A stretch of DNA of 64,000 nt from the NCBI RefSeq assembly GCF_006874705.1, contig NZ_CP035382.1:1364001-1428000 (forward strand). The letters run 5' to 3'. Source of the stretch: Leclercia adecarboxylata. GTDB lineage: Bacteria; Pseudomonadota; Gammaproteobacteria; Enterobacterales; Enterobacteriaceae. Position 1 is the first letter of the stretch. Every line of letters starts with the position of its first letter. The notes below the pieces were generated by a model. It did no database searches and had not been told where the DNA came from. It worked only from the letters and a program-made list of their open reading frames with translations. The position numbers and the translations under genes are program-made. Below, in pieces: positions 1 through 12,021 of this stretch.

Positions 1-1538
1 TAGCGCCAGGCCTGTGACCCATCGTCGGTGCTGATGCCCGCCAGGATCCCCAGCCAGGGCTCATCGCCAGCCGGCTGCAGATAGCGGAAATCACCCCGGG
101 CATGCACCGCTTTGGCTTTCACGTCGATGTCACGTCCGTCGAGCTGGAAACCCTTCTCGTTCTTCAACCAGTGGAGGGTAGCGGTGCCTTTCTCCACCTC
201 CAGCGGGGCGCGGAAGACGGTTTCGTAAGGCATTTTCGCATCGCGCATATGGGCCACCAGGCGGCCATTTTCCACGCTGCCCTGCAATGTGCCGCTGAAA
301 TGCTCGGCGCCCGGCAGTAGCTCCCACTGCTTCCAGGCGAGATCGGTCCAGGCGATGTTGAAGCGCGTTTTTTCCGTCTCCTGCAGTGGAATATCCAGCG
401 CCAGGGCGTTGATCGCGCCCACCGGCTGGGTAGCCTGCCAGACGTCGCCCAGCGACGGGGAGAGCTTCGCTGCAATGGTTCTCAGCCCCTCAAGGCCTGA
501 CAGCTCCAGATTGCTGGCACGAATGCGCAGCTCGTCGCTGCGTGTGTTATTAGCACCGCCCACGTCCTGCCCGGGGATCCAGGCCAGGGCCAGCGCCCCG
601 CGCGGCCACGCCTTGTCGTCCATGGTAATGCGGGTATCCGGAATGGCGAACTGCCAGCCCTCTTTCTCGCGGGTGACGTGCGCGGTCAGATTATCAACCG
701 AAAGCTGATGCTGGCGCGCCTTCCCCGGCCAGCTGGCGCCCCCCTGCTTCAGCCAGATATCGCCGCTGGCGAACTGGCCATCGGTGAGGGTCATCCATCC
801 TTCAATGCTGAAGCGCGCGGTTTCCAGCTGCATATTCTGCTGCACCCACTCACCCAACCAGGGTTTGACGTCCACGTCATCGGCCTGCATCCATACTTTG
901 CCGTTATTCAGCAGCCCCTTATCATCACGCAGATCCATCCGCACCTGCATCACGCCATGCTGTCCGTTCAGGCTGGAGAGGCTGACCTGGCCTTCCGCAC
1001 GGTGCCGCTCTTTGCCGTTGAGCCAGGTAAGCTGAGGGATCGCCAGTTCGGCACGCTGTCCTGAGAGAGTAATAAAGCTGATTTCACTGTCGCGCAGATC
1101 GAAATGATCGAACTGGCGCAGGAACAGATCGCTGACGCGGTTGGCCTCGAAGCCTTCGCCCTGGTCGTCACTGCGCAGCGGGGTGTTGGTCAGAAACTGC
1201 AGTTGATAAAAGGTAAGATCGCGAAACTGCCAGCGCAGGTGCAGCAGGCTTTGCCACACGTCCAGCGCCAGAGTCACGCGTTTGATTTTCAGATGGCCGC
1301 CGTCTTTCAACTGCGCGTTGATGTCGCGCACTTCAAGAGTCGGGCCGAAATTTTGCCAGCTCGCGTTGAGCTGGCTGGCCGCGACGGGCATGCCGGTCGC
1401 GGATTCGATCTTCTCCAGCACCTGCGGGCGCCAGGCGTCCAGATGCGGCAATATGAGGCGCAGCCCGCTTACGAGCAGCGCGACAATCACGATCAGCGTT
1501 GCCCCTGTAAGCAGTAAAATCCCCGGCAGTCGCCTCAC
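1..1538 (-). CDS. yhdP: YhdP, AsmA-like envelope protein (partial, N-terminal 512 residues)
   Basis: N-terminal part of the large AsmA/TAM-like protein YhdP, about 1266 residues in E. coli; the rest lies left of the window. Known role of the family: inner-membrane anchored, periplasm-spanning protein that helps move phospholipid to the outer membrane. The start is GTG at 1538 (begins MRRLPGILLLTG), preceded by a good AAGGAGAG ribosome binding site. An N-terminal membrane anchor of about 20 residues is visible, followed by long beta-rich sequence with the family segment beginning ATGMPVAASQLNASW. The reading frame is open to the window edge. It is the last gene of a minus-strand run after rng, with a 44-nt gap. 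Confidence 0.93.
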   Translation of the reverse strand, partial: MRRLPGILLLTGATLIVIVALLVSGLRLILPHLDAWRPQVLEKIESATGMPVAASQLNASWQNFGPTLEVRDINAQLKDGGHLKIKRVTLALDVWQSLLHLRWQFRDLTFYQLQFLTNTPLRSDDQGEGFEANRVSDLFLRQFDHFDLRDSEISFITLSGQRAELAIPQLTWLNGKERHRAEGQVSLSSLNGQHGVMQVRMDLRDDKGLLNNGKVWMQADDVDVKPWLGEWVQQNMQLETARFSIEGWMTLTDGQFASGDIWLKQGGASWPGKARQHQLSVDNLTAHVTREKEGWQFAIPDTRITMDDKAWPRGALALAWIPGQDVGGANNTRSDELRIRASNLELSGLEGLRTIAAKLSPSLGDVWQATQPVGAINALALDIPLQETEKTRFNIAWTDLAWKQWELLPGAEHFSGTLQGSVENGRLVAHMRDAKMPYETVFRAPLEVEKGTATLHWLKNEKGFQLDGRDIDVKAKAVHARGDFRYLQPAGDEPWLGILAGISTDDGSQAWR

Positions 1539-1582
1539 GCGTCTCTCCTTGTCAGCCGTTCTTGTCTCGCAGTACCTGCGGA

Positions 1583-3052
1583 TTACATCATCACCACGTC
1601 AAACTGCTCCGGGTTATAGAGCGGCTCTATCTGCACTTTTACCTGTTTGCCGACGAAGATTTCCACTTCTGCCAGCGCGTGGGACTCTTCCCCTTTCAGG
1701 GCTTCCGCCACCGAAGGAGAAGCATAGACCAGGAAGCGGTCGGAGTCGTAGGCGTGATGCACACGAACAATCTCCCGCATGATCTCATAGCAGACCGTTT
1801 CCACCGTCTTCACCGTGCCGCGGCCATGACAGGTCGGGCACTCGTTGCACAGCACATGCTCCACGCTCTCACGGGTGCGCTTGCGGGTCATCTCAACCAG
1901 CCCAAGCTGGGAGAAGCCGTTGATGCTGGTTTTCACGCGATCTTTACTCAGCGCCTGCTCCAGGGAGTGCAGCACGCGGCGGCGGTGGTCTTCGTTACTC
2001 ATATCGATAAAGTCGATGATGATAATACCACCCAGATTGCGCAGACGAAGCTGACGCGCAATGGCCTGCGTCGCTTCAATATTGGTATTGAAAATGGTGT
2101 CGTCCAGATTGCGGTGACCGACAAACGCCCCGGTATTGATATCCACGGTGGTCATCGCTTCGGTCTGGTCGATAATCAGATAGCCACCGGACTTGAGTTC
2201 GACTTTACGTTCCAGCGCGCGCTGGATTTCGTTCTCGACATCGTAGAGATCGAAGATCGGCTGGCGTCCGGTGTAGTGCTCCAGCAGACCCGGCATTTCC
2301 GGAATGTACTCGGCGGTAAATTCGAGCAGCGCATCATAGGTCAGACGGGAATCGACGCGGATGCGATCCAGCTGGGCATCGGCGAAGTCGCGCAGTACGC
2401 GCTGGGCCAGCGCCAGCTCACCGTACAGCTGATAGCGCGTCTGGTTGCGTTTTTTACGCTCCATCACCTTGGTCCAGACGCGTTTCAGGTAGGCGGCATC
2501 AGAGGCGAGGTCTTCTTCGCTGATCCCCTCTGCGGCGGTGCGAATGATAAACCCGCCCTGCTCATCACAGTAGGCGCCAACCACTTTTTTCAGCCGGTCG
2601 CGCTCGCTTTCGCTCTCTATACGCTGGGAAACGCCAACATGAGAGGCGCCAGGCATAAAGACCAGATAACGGGAAGGTAAGGTGATGTCGGTGGTCAGAC
2701 GCGCGCCTTTGGTGCCCAGCGGGTCTTTTACCACCTGCACCATCAGATCCTGGCCCTGACGCACCAGCTCGGAGATATCACGGACGGTAAACTGTTTTTG
2801 CTCTTCACCCGCCACGCATTCGGTGTGCGGCATGATATCGGAGGCATGCAGAAATGCCGCTTTATCCAGGCCAATATCTACAAATGCCGCCTGCATACCC
2901 GGTAGTACACGACTGACACGACCTTTGTAGATATTGCCTACTATTCCGCGCCGCGCTTCACGCTCGATATGAATTTCCTGAAGAATTCCGCCATCGATAT
3001 AGGCCACACGGGTTTCCGAGGGCGTTACGTTTACCAACAATTCAGCCGTCAT
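1583..3052 (-). CDS. rng: Ribonuclease G
   Basis: Endoribonuclease of the RNase E/G family, 489 residues, the E. coli length. It matures the 5' end of 16S rRNA and decays some mRNAs in the cytoplasm. An S1-like RNA-binding domain comes first (about residues 35-130, [20 protein letters not shown]), then the RNase H-like and DNase I-like catalytic parts with the metal-ligand region [12 protein letters not shown], and the zinc-link CPTCHGRG near residue 405. The start MTAELLVN at 3052 was chosen over an upstream in-frame ATG because it matches the family start. The first 11 bases overlap the end of yhdE, implying translational coupling. Confidence 0.97.
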   Translation of the reverse strand: MTAELLVNVTPSETRVAYIDGGILQEIHIEREARRGIVGNIYKGRVSRVLPGMQAAFVDIGLDKAAFLHASDIMPHTECVAGEEQKQFTVRDISELVRQGQDLMVQVVKDPLGTKGARLTTDITLPSRYLVFMPGASHVGVSQRIESESERDRLKKVVGAYCDEQGGFIIRTAAEGISEEDLASDAAYLKRVWTKVMERKKRNQTRYQLYGELALAQRVLRDFADAQLDRIRVDSRLTYDALLEFTAEYIPEMPGLLEHYTGRQPIFDLYDVENEIQRALERKVELKSGGYLIIDQTEAMTTVDINTGAFVGHRNLDDTIFNTNIEATQAIARQLRLRNLGGIIIIDFIDMSNEDHRRRVLHSLEQALSKDRVKTSINGFSQLGLVEMTRKRTRESVEHVLCNECPTCHGRGTVKTVETVCYEIMREIVRVHHAYDSDRFLVYASPSVAEALKGEESHALAEVEIFVGKQVKVQIEPLYNPEQFDVVMM

Positions 3053-3635
3053 AATTATCCCTTCCCTCACGCAGTGAGTTAAAATTGCTTAGCAACTCAT
3101 ACGTTTCCACCAGCGGTAAGCCGACTACGGCGTGATAGCTGCCATTGATCTTCCTGACAAAACAGCCACCCAACCCTTGAATACCGTATGCACCTGCTTT
3201 ATCCATTGGTTCACCGCTGGCGATATAACCGGCGATATCCTCTTCTGTGAGTACTCTGAACGTGACATCGGTGACCACCAGACAGTCGAGCACGTGCTGG
3301 CGGTCTGCCAGCGCGACGGCGGTCATCACCTGATGCGTATGGCCGGACAATTTGCGCAGCATCGTAAACGCATGTTCATCGTCGTGCGGTTTCTCGAGGA
3401 CTTCACCGTTAAGGATCACGATGGTATCTGCGCCCAGCACCGGTAAATCACGCGGCGCCTGCGCCACGCCTGCCTGCGCTTTCTCCCGTGCCAGACGGGA
3501 AACATACTGTTGTGCGCTTTCACCCTCGGCACGTTGCTCTTCAATGCCGGTGACGATGCGTTCAAAAGATACCCCTAACTGCGTCAGGAGTTCCTGACGG
3601 CGCGGAGAGCCGGAAGCGAGATACAAAGACGTCAT
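3042..3635 (-). CDS. yhdE: dTTP/UTP pyrophosphatase (Maf family YhdE)
   Basis: Maf-family nucleotide pyrophosphatase of 197 residues that hydrolyses dTTP, UTP and modified pyrimidine nucleotides; the E. coli homologue has this activity. The N-terminal phosphate-binding motif SGSPRR is at residues 8-13 and the catalytic region [16 protein letters not shown] at about 69-84. Length and both ends match the family. It lies 9 nt after mreD and overlaps rng by 11 nt, so it is probably cotranscribed with mreBCD and rng. A house-cleaning role is established for the family; a specific link to cell shape is not. Confidence 0.95.
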   Translation of the reverse strand: MTSLYLASGSPRRQELLTQLGVSFERIVTGIEEQRAEGESAQQYVSRLAREKAQAGVAQAPRDLPVLGADTIVILNGEVLEKPHDDEHAFTMLRKLSGHTHQVMTAVALADRQHVLDCLVVTDVTFRVLTEEDIAGYIASGEPMDKAGAYGIQGLGGCFVRKINGSYHAVVGLPLVETYELLSNFNSLREGRDNYDG

Positions 3636-3644
3636 AGAAACCTT

Positions 3645-5149
<1,505 letters not shown>

Positions 5150-5177
5150 AGGCTATGCGTACTCTCGCGTCAGAGAG

Positions 5178-5202
5178 AAAGGGTAGCCATCCGCTACCCT
5201 TT
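5178..5202 (-). terminator. Hairpin in the mreB-mreC gap
   Basis: Perfect 10-bp inverted repeat AAAGGGTAGC / GCTACCCTTT with a 5-nt loop, lying entirely between the mreB stop and the mreC start. The minus-strand transcript runs through it into TTTCTCTC, so the U-run is only three bases. It looks like a leaky terminator or a processing signal that lowers mreCD expression relative to mreB. Function is inference. Confidence 0.5.
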
Positions 5203-5211
5203 CACACCTGA

Positions 5212-6381
<1,170 letters not shown>

Positions 6382-6534
6382 TTACAAATCGTCGCCTGAC
6401 TCCCTCAGGGCTGAGAAAAAACAGCGTTCCTCACGTTCATTTGTAACCCGTTAAAGGTCGCTCACTGTCATTTTGCTCGTCATACATCACGCTACAGGCG
6501 CGATATTCTACGTGAAAACTCACTAAACGGCAGG

Positions 6535-8475
6535 TTAAACAGAGTATCTTTGCGAATATTTTTTCACATTGCTGTCAAGAGGCTGAGAGGCCGCAAAAAA
6601 ATCTCCTTGACCCCCTGTAACTCCGCGCTCTGTCAACGTATGCCATTCCGTTCGTGACCGTACACCTGTGGCAAATACATGCGTTTGCGTTCCCTTACAG
6701 GCTTCAACCAGGCTCTGTACCAGCAGCTGGTTTTCCGTACGTTTTTCGATATTCCTTACCAGCCCCGGATGCAGCTTCAGCAGCTCTACCTCCAGCGCCT
6801 TAATCCAGCTGGTGCTGACCAGTGTCAGACCCGCCTGCGTCACCGCTACACGAGCCCCCAACGCATTGATCAGCCGAACGACCGGCTGTAACCGACTGAT
6901 GTGTTGACAAACATCCGCCTCTGCAAGTTCAAAAATAATCCGTCTACGCTGCGATTTTTCACATTGCATCAGCACATCGCGCAGCCAGCGCTGGAATCGC
7001 GGGCGGATCAACGACTCTACCGTCACCTGCAGCGCCAGATGTTCTTCCGGCCAGAAGGATAAGAATGGCATCAATCGCGAAATTTGCTGGCGGTCATACT
7101 CTTCGGACAGACCAAACTGCAATACCATCGGCAGATACTCCGCCGACACCACCTCTTCGTTGCCGTCAAAGATGCGGCAGAGCAGCTCCCGGTGATGGAC
7201 CTGGCCATTGGCCAGTACCGCCGGCTTTTGGTAAATCCGCGGCCCGCCGCGGGTAAGCATCTGTTCAATCAAGGTCCGCCAGCGCACGTTGCCGCGCCCT
7301 TTCTCCGGCAGGGAGTCATCATAAACCGCCCAGCCGTTGGCCCCCTGCAATACGGCATTGCGGGTGGCGGCTTCCGCGTGCTCCATCACCTGCTCGGTGG
7401 TCTGACCGCCGCGCCAGGCACAAATGCCGATATGCACCATGTCATCACGATCCAGCATTTTGCTGGGCGGCAGCGCATCCACCGACTTTAACAGCAGGCT
7501 GGCAATGCTCTCTGACTCTTTCAGGGTGCGATGCGGCAGCAACACGGCGTAATCACTGCGGTGATAGCGCGCCAGCAGCGCGCCGGGATAGCGCATCATA
7601 AAGGTGGAAAGCATATTGATGAGCATAAACAGATGCTCTTCCGCCACCGCCCGCCCCCAGTTGTCTTTCAGCAGGTCGAAGTCTGGCAGGCGGACAAGCA
7701 TCACCACCCCGTGCGAGCCCACTTTTTCAGGATCTTCCAGCAGGGTAGCCAGCTGATTATCAAAGAAAAGACGATTGTTGAGGCCGGTTTTGTTGTCCTG
7801 GGCGGCATAGGAGCGGATCAGCGTATCCATCCGGCTGCGCTGGTCGCTGGCAAACTGAATTTCGGACAGCAGAACATCCAGCGCACTGCTGGTGCGTGAC
7901 GGCCATTCATAGACGGACCCGCGCACCTGGGCCCCACGTTCTCCGTTAAGGATCCGCACCGAACGCGACTCCAGCAGCTCCTGCCCCGAGAGCTGGCGAC
8001 GCAGCCAGCGCACCGCCAGGAAGATCAGCATCACCACGAAGATCACCGCCACCGTCAGCGGCGCAGTGGTCATCAATGAACGAAAATAACTGTTCATCGG
8101 GTCCAGATAGGCCAGGCTTATGGTCATACCGGGGTTTTTCAGGGAGGGGACGGTTAGCTCGAAAATCTGGGGGGGCGCACCGGCCGGTCGATAACCCTTT
8201 TGCCCGCTGTGGCTGAAAATGGTTTTTCCGCCCTGCTTAATCTCCACACGCGTGATATCAACCGGAGCCATCAGCTCGTCCAACTGACGGGAAAGTTCTG
8301 GAAAGGGCGTGCTGACAAGGCGGGAATCAACCACCGACGCCACGGACTGGACGCGGTTCACCAGCTTTCCCTGGATCGCATTATAAAAACTGAGCGAACA
8401 GCCGATCAGGGTGACAAAGATGGTCAACCCGGTTAGCAAGGCGATAAAAGCGGAGAACTTCGTCGATAATCGCAT
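6535..8475 (-). CDS. csrD: CsrD, RNase E specificity factor for CsrB/CsrC
   Basis: Membrane protein of 646 residues with degenerate GGDEF and EAL domains. In E. coli it targets the regulatory RNAs CsrB and CsrC for decay by RNase E and does not make or break cyclic di-GMP. The start MRLSTKFSAF at 8475 matches E. coli; an in-frame ATG 18 codons upstream was rejected. Two membrane helices (about residues 10-30 and 135-157) flank a periplasmic loop. The GGDEF motif is degenerate (HRSDY, HRSDF in E. coli) and the EAL motif reads ELL, both consistent with loss of catalysis. Divergent from acuI. Confidence 0.96.
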   Translation of the reverse strand: MRLSTKFSAFIALLTGLTIFVTLIGCSLSFYNAIQGKLVNRVQSVASVVDSRLVSTPFPELSRQLDELMAPVDITRVEIKQGGKTIFSHSGQKGYRPAGAPPQIFELTVPSLKNPGMTISLAYLDPMNSYFRSLMTTAPLTVAVIFVVMLIFLAVRWLRRQLSGQELLESRSVRILNGERGAQVRGSVYEWPSRTSSALDVLLSEIQFASDQRSRMDTLIRSYAAQDNKTGLNNRLFFDNQLATLLEDPEKVGSHGVVMLVRLPDFDLLKDNWGRAVAEEHLFMLINMLSTFMMRYPGALLARYHRSDYAVLLPHRTLKESESIASLLLKSVDALPPSKMLDRDDMVHIGICAWRGGQTTEQVMEHAEAATRNAVLQGANGWAVYDDSLPEKGRGNVRWRTLIEQMLTRGGPRIYQKPAVLANGQVHHRELLCRIFDGNEEVVSAEYLPMVLQFGLSEEYDRQQISRLMPFLSFWPEEHLALQVTVESLIRPRFQRWLRDVLMQCEKSQRRRIIFELAEADVCQHISRLQPVVRLINALGARVAVTQAGLTLVSTSWIKALEVELLKLHPGLVRNIEKRTENQLLVQSLVEACKGTQTHVFATGVRSRTEWHTLTERGVTGGQGDFFAASQPLDSNVKKYSQRYSV

Positions 8476-8659
8476 CCTTGAGATTACTCCGTGAGTTGAT
8501 GAGGATAGCAAGTGAGCACTAACTCGCAATACGGCATCGGCATACTACCAAATCCGGTGTATCTGGCAATTTATTGCGTTAAATCGGCATTGCATGTCAA
8601 TGAGCGAGTATAGTCTTCAAAAAATTTTTTCCAATCATCATGCTGAGTAAGGAATTCGT

Positions 8660-9634
8660 ATGCAGGCTTTGATCTTAGAACAGCAGGAAGGCAAAACTCT
8701 TGCATCAGTGCAATCTATCGAAGAGAGCCGCCTGCCGGAAGGGGCCGTGACCGTTGATATCGACTGGTCCAGTCTGAATTACAAAGACGCGCTCGCCATT
8801 ACGGGCACCGGCAAGATTATTCGTAATTTCCCAATGGTTCCAGGTATCGACTTTGCGGGCCGCGTGCACGCCAGCGAAGACCCGCGTTTCCATGTCGGCC
8901 AGCAGGTGCTGCTGACCGGCTGGGGCGTGGGCGAAAATCACTGGGGCGGGCTGGCCGCGCAGGCACGCGTCAACGGCGACTGGCTGGTGCCAATGCCGAA
9001 CGGGCTCGATGGCCGTAAGGCGATGATCATCGGCACCGCCGGGTTTACCGCCATGCTGTGCGTGATGGCGCTGGAAGAGGCCGGGGTCACCCCGCAGTCC
9101 GGTGAAGTAGTGGTAACAGGTGCCAGCGGCGGCGTCGGCAGTACCGCGGTTGCCCTGCTGCACAATCTGGGCTATCAGGTGGCGGCGGTTTCCGGCCGTG
9201 AAAGCACCCATGACTATCTGCGTTCCCTGGGTGCCAGCCGCATTCTGGGCCGCGACGAGTTCGCTGAGACCCGCCCGCTGGAGAAACAGATCTGGGCCGG
9301 TGCCGTCGATACCGTCGGGGATAAAGTGCTGGCGAAAGTGCTGGCGCAGATGAACTACGGCGGTTGCGTGGCGGCGTGCGGCCTGGCGGGCGGATTTGCC
9401 CTGCCGACCACGGTGATGCCGTTTATTCTGCGCAACGTCCGCCTGCAGGGCGTCGATTCGGTGATGACCCCGCCAGAGCGTCGCGCCCAGGCATGGGAGC
9501 GACTGGTTCGCGATCTGCCAGCCTCCTTCTATACGCAAAGCGCCACCCAGATTAGCCTTGAGCAGGCCCCGGAGTATGCCGCGAAGATCATCAGTAACCA
9601 GATTCAGGGCCGTACGCTGGTGAAGCTGGGTTAA
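8660..9634 (+). CDS. acuI: Acrylyl-CoA reductase AcuI (YhdH)
   Basis: Medium-chain, zinc-independent alcohol dehydrogenase/quinone reductase family protein of 324 residues. The E. coli YhdH/AcuI enzyme reduces acrylyl-CoA to propionyl-CoA with NADPH, a detoxification step. The nucleotide-binding motif VVTGASGGVGSTAV is near residue 151, and the N-terminal GroES-like domain contains LNYKDALAITGTGKI. The ATG has a TAAGGAATT ribosome binding site. Divergent from csrD across 184 nt. Family assignment is firm; the exact physiological substrate here is inferred from E. coli. Confidence 0.95.
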   Translation: MQALILEQQEGKTLASVQSIEESRLPEGAVTVDIDWSSLNYKDALAITGTGKIIRNFPMVPGIDFAGRVHASEDPRFHVGQQVLLTGWGVGENHWGGLAAQARVNGDWLVPMPNGLDGRKAMIIGTAGFTAMLCVMALEEAGVTPQSGEVVVTGASGGVGSTAVALLHNLGYQVAAVSGRESTHDYLRSLGASRILGRDEFAETRPLEKQIWAGAVDTVGDKVLAKVLAQMNYGGCVAACGLAGGFALPTTVMPFILRNVRLQGVDSVMTPPERRAQAWERLVRDLPASFYTQSATQISLEQAPEYAAKIISNQIQGRTLVKLG

Positions 9635-9671
9635 TCTTCAAATTTTCGTGACATATTCGCTTTAACCCTGC

Positions 9672-9707
9672 TCCTCCGTCATGCTTAGAAAAACGCATGA
9701 CGGAGGA
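9672..9707 (+). promoter_or_regulatory. Hairpin sequestering the msrP ribosome binding site
   Basis: Perfect 13-bp inverted repeat: TCCTCCGTCATGC (9672-9684), loop 9685-9694, GCATGACGGAGGA (9695-9707). The right arm contains the whole GGAGG Shine-Dalgarno (9702-9706) of msrP, whose ATG is at 9712. No U-run follows, so it is not an intrinsic terminator. The structure would block ribosome access when folded. That it regulates msrP is inference. Confidence 0.7.
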
Positions 9708-9711
9708 TGCC

Positions 9712-10713
9712 ATGAAAGTGAAACCCCTGACGGAAGCCGATATCACCGCGGAATCCGTTTTTATGCTCAAGCGCCGCCAGATCCTGAAGATGCTGGGGAT
9801 CGGTGCCGGTGCGCTGACGCTCTCGCCTCTCGCCCAGGCCGACCTGCTGGACTGGTTTAAGGGCAACGATCGTCCGAAAGCGCCCTCCGGGAAGCCCCTG
9901 ACTTTTACCCAGCCCGCCCAGTGGCAAAGCAACCTCGCCAAAACCCCTGAAGAGAAAGTGACAGGCTATAACAACTTCTATGAGTTCGGCCTGGATAAAG
10001 CCGATCCGGCGGCCAACGCCGGCAGCCTGAAGACCGATCCCTGGACGCTGAAAATCGACGGGGAAGTGGCAAAACCCCTGACCCTTGATTATAACGATTT
10101 GACCACCCGCTTCCCGCTGGAAGAGCGTATCTACCGCATGCGCTGCGTCGAGGCCTGGTCGATGGTGGTGCCGTGGATTGGTTTTCCGCTGCATAAACTG
10201 CTGGCGATGGTAGAGCCCACCAGCAACGCGAAGTACGTCGCCTTTCAGACCCTTTACGCACCGGAGATCATGCCCGGTCAGAAAGACCGGTTCATTGGCG
10301 GCGGACTCGATTATCCGTACGTGGAGGGATTACGTATTGATGAGGCGATGCACCCGCTGACGCTGCTTACCGTTGGCGTCTACGGTAAAGCCCTGCCGCC
10401 GCAAAACGGCGCCCCCATCCGCCTGACCGTGCCGTGGAAATACGGCTTTAAGGGCATCAAATCGATCGTCAGTATCAAGCTGACCCGCGAGCGCCCACCC
10501 ACCACCTGGAACCTTGCGGCCCCGGATGAGTACGGCTTCTACGCTAACGTGAACCCGCACGTGGATCACCCGCGCTGGTCGCAGGCTACCGAGCGGTTTA
10601 TTGGCTCGGGCGGCGCGCTGGATGTCAAACGTCAGCCCACCCTGCTGTTTAACGGCTATGCCGACCAGGTAGCATCGCTCTACCGCGGTCTCGACTTACG
10701 GGAGTTTTTCTAA
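9712..10713 (+). CDS. msrP: Protein-methionine-sulfoxide reductase catalytic subunit MsrP
   Basis: Periplasmic molybdopterin (Mo-MPT) enzyme that repairs methionine sulfoxide in envelope proteins, receiving electrons from MsrQ. 333 residues. A Tat signal peptide is visible: KRRQILK with the twin arginines at 21-22, a hydrophobic stretch, and AQA before the mature DLLDWFK. The molybdenum-ligand cysteine is in YRMRCVEAW (about C145). The ATG at 9712 is preferred to the ATG at 9697 because GGAGG is 5 nt ahead and E. coli MsrP aligns from there. In E. coli the genes sit elsewhere, next to hiuH. Coupled to msrQ, which starts immediately after the stop. Confidence 0.96.
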   Translation: MKVKPLTEADITAESVFMLKRRQILKMLGIGAGALTLSPLAQADLLDWFKGNDRPKAPSGKPLTFTQPAQWQSNLAKTPEEKVTGYNNFYEFGLDKADPAANAGSLKTDPWTLKIDGEVAKPLTLDYNDLTTRFPLEERIYRMRCVEAWSMVVPWIGFPLHKLLAMVEPTSNAKYVAFQTLYAPEIMPGQKDRFIGGGLDYPYVEGLRIDEAMHPLTLLTVGVYGKALPPQNGAPIRLTVPWKYGFKGIKSIVSIKLTRERPPTTWNLAAPDEYGFYANVNPHVDHPRWSQATERFIGSGGALDVKRQPTLLFNGYADQVASLYRGLDLREFF

Positions 10714-11313
10714 GTGCGTCTGACGGCAAAACAGATTACCTGGCTGAAGGTCGCCCTGCATCTTGCGGGGCTGCTTCCTTTTATATGGCTATTCTGGGCC
10801 ATCAATCACGGCGGCCTGAGTGCCGATCCGGCAAAAGATATTCAACATTTTACCGGCCGCACCGCGCTGAAATTTTTACTGGCGACCCTGCTGGTCCCCC
10901 CTCTGGCGCGCTACGCGAAACAGCCCTTACTGATCCGCACCCGCCGCCTGCTTGGGCTATGGTGTTTCGCCTGGGCGACGCTGCACCTCACCAGCTATGC
11001 GTTTCTGGAGCTGGGGATTAACAATCTGGCTCTGCTGGGACGCGAACTGGTGACTCGTCCTTACTTAACCCTGGGGATTATCAGCTGGATAGTTTTACTG
11101 GCATTGACCCTCACCTCTACCCAGTACGCCCAGCGAAAACTGGGAAGGCGCTGGCAACTTCTGCATAATTTTGTCTATCTTGTCGCGATCCTTGCCCCCA
11201 TCCACTACCTTTGGTCAGTGAAAATCCTCTCGCCGCAGCCGATCATCTACGCTGTGCTGGCAGGCGTGCTTCTGGCATGGCGTTATAAGAAGTTTCGCCA
11301 GTGGTGGCGATAA
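10714..11313 (+). CDS. msrQ: MsrQ, heme-binding membrane subunit of MsrPQ
   Basis: Integral membrane b-type cytochrome (ferric reductase-like domain) that passes electrons from the quinone pool/flavin to MsrP. 199 residues with about five to six membrane helices; E. coli MsrQ has 211, the difference being at the C-terminus. The start is GTG at 10714, directly after the TAA of msrP. Conserved histidines lie in [35 protein letters not shown] and [11 protein letters not shown]. Translationally coupled to msrP. Confidence 0.95.
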   Translation: MRLTAKQITWLKVALHLAGLLPFIWLFWAINHGGLSADPAKDIQHFTGRTALKFLLATLLVPPLARYAKQPLLIRTRRLLGLWCFAWATLHLTSYAFLELGINNLALLGRELVTRPYLTLGIISWIVLLALTLTSTQYAQRKLGRRWQLLHNFVYLVAILAPIHYLWSVKILSPQPIIYAVLAGVLLAWRYKKFRQWWR

Positions 11314-11431
11314 CGGGCGAAAATGTGCTGATTCCCGCAGATCGTTTATCCTTCCCGGGTGTTTATCCGAATGCTGTTGATAATCTTCCCTGATAAGACC
11401 AGTATTTAGCTGCCAAATGCTACGAAATCGT

Positions 11432-11437
11432 TATAAT
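11432..11437 (+). promoter_or_regulatory. Candidate -10 element upstream of aroQ-accBC
   Basis: A perfect TATAAT lies in the 233-nt msrQ-aroQ gap, about 110 nt before the aroQ ATG. No strong -35 is seen at 17 bp. It is followed by a GC-rich leader that can fold (CGGGT / ACCCG near 11459-11475). Likely a promoter for aroQ or aroQ-accBC; unproven. Confidence 0.4.
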
Positions 11438-11546
11438 GTGCGACTTTGGTTTCCCCGACGGGTTTTTCAGACCCGGAAAGGGTGACAATCGCGCATCTAA
11501 GGTATATTTTGTTTTTTACCGGAGAATCGCAGGAGATAGCGGCACA

Positions 11547-11999
11547 ATGGCTGACAAGTTTCACATCTTAGTTTTAAACGGACCGAACCTGAATATGCTC
11601 GGCACCCGTGAACCCGAGAAGTATGGCACGCTGACGTTAACCGATATTGTTAACCGTCTGGGTAGCGAAGCGGCGACGCTCAATGTGGAACTTGACCATT
11701 TTCAGTCAAACGCGGAGTACGCACTCATCGACCGCATTCATCAGGCTAAAGACACAACGGACTATATCCTGATTAATCCGGCCGCGTTTACGCACACCAG
11801 TGTTGCTATCCGCGACGCGCTGCTGGCAGTGAGCATCCCATTTATTGAGATCCACCTCAGCAACGTGCATGCGCGGGAGCCGTTCCGCCACCACTCCTAC
11901 CTGTCGGATATCGCCTCTGGCGTCATCTGTGGACTGGGGGCTGACGGTTATTCATTCGCTTTACAGACAGCGGTAAAACGCCTGTCACAATCACACTAA
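11547..11999 (+). CDS. aroQ: 3-Dehydroquinate dehydratase, type II
   Basis: Type II dehydroquinase of 150 residues catalysing the third step of the shikimate pathway. The active-site loop signature [18 protein letters not shown] is at residues 9-26, with the catalytic Tyr in EKYG; the conserved [15 protein letters not shown] segment is near 103. The start [12 protein letters not shown] was chosen because family similarity begins there and an AGGAGATAGCGGCACA ribosome binding region precedes it. An in-frame ATG 37 codons upstream gives a sequence without family similarity. Precedes accB by 22 nt. E. coli K-12 uses the unrelated type I AroD as its main enzyme, so the assignment of AroQ as functional rests on family features. 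Confidence 0.94.
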   Translation: MADKFHILVLNGPNLNMLGTREPEKYGTLTLTDIVNRLGSEAATLNVELDHFQSNAEYALIDRIHQAKDTTDYILINPAAFTHTSVAIRDALLAVSIPFIEIHLSNVHAREPFRHHSYLSDIASGVICGLGADGYSFALQTAVKRLSQSH

Positions 12000-12021
12000 A
12001 CAAAGAGTACGGAACCCACTC

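Noticed and set aside
1562..2680. Long plus-strand open frame (372 codons) opposite rng
   Set aside because: It is antisense to a clearly conserved RNase G gene and arises from codon bias; no family similarity or ribosome binding site.
9697..9711. Alternative msrP start at ATG 9697
   Set aside because: It lies inside the hairpin arm, with no Shine-Dalgarno ahead, and adds residues absent from E. coli MsrP.
11436..11546. N-terminal extension of AroQ by 37 codons
   Set aside because: Family similarity begins at [12 protein letters not shown], and the extension covers the promoter-like and leader sequence.
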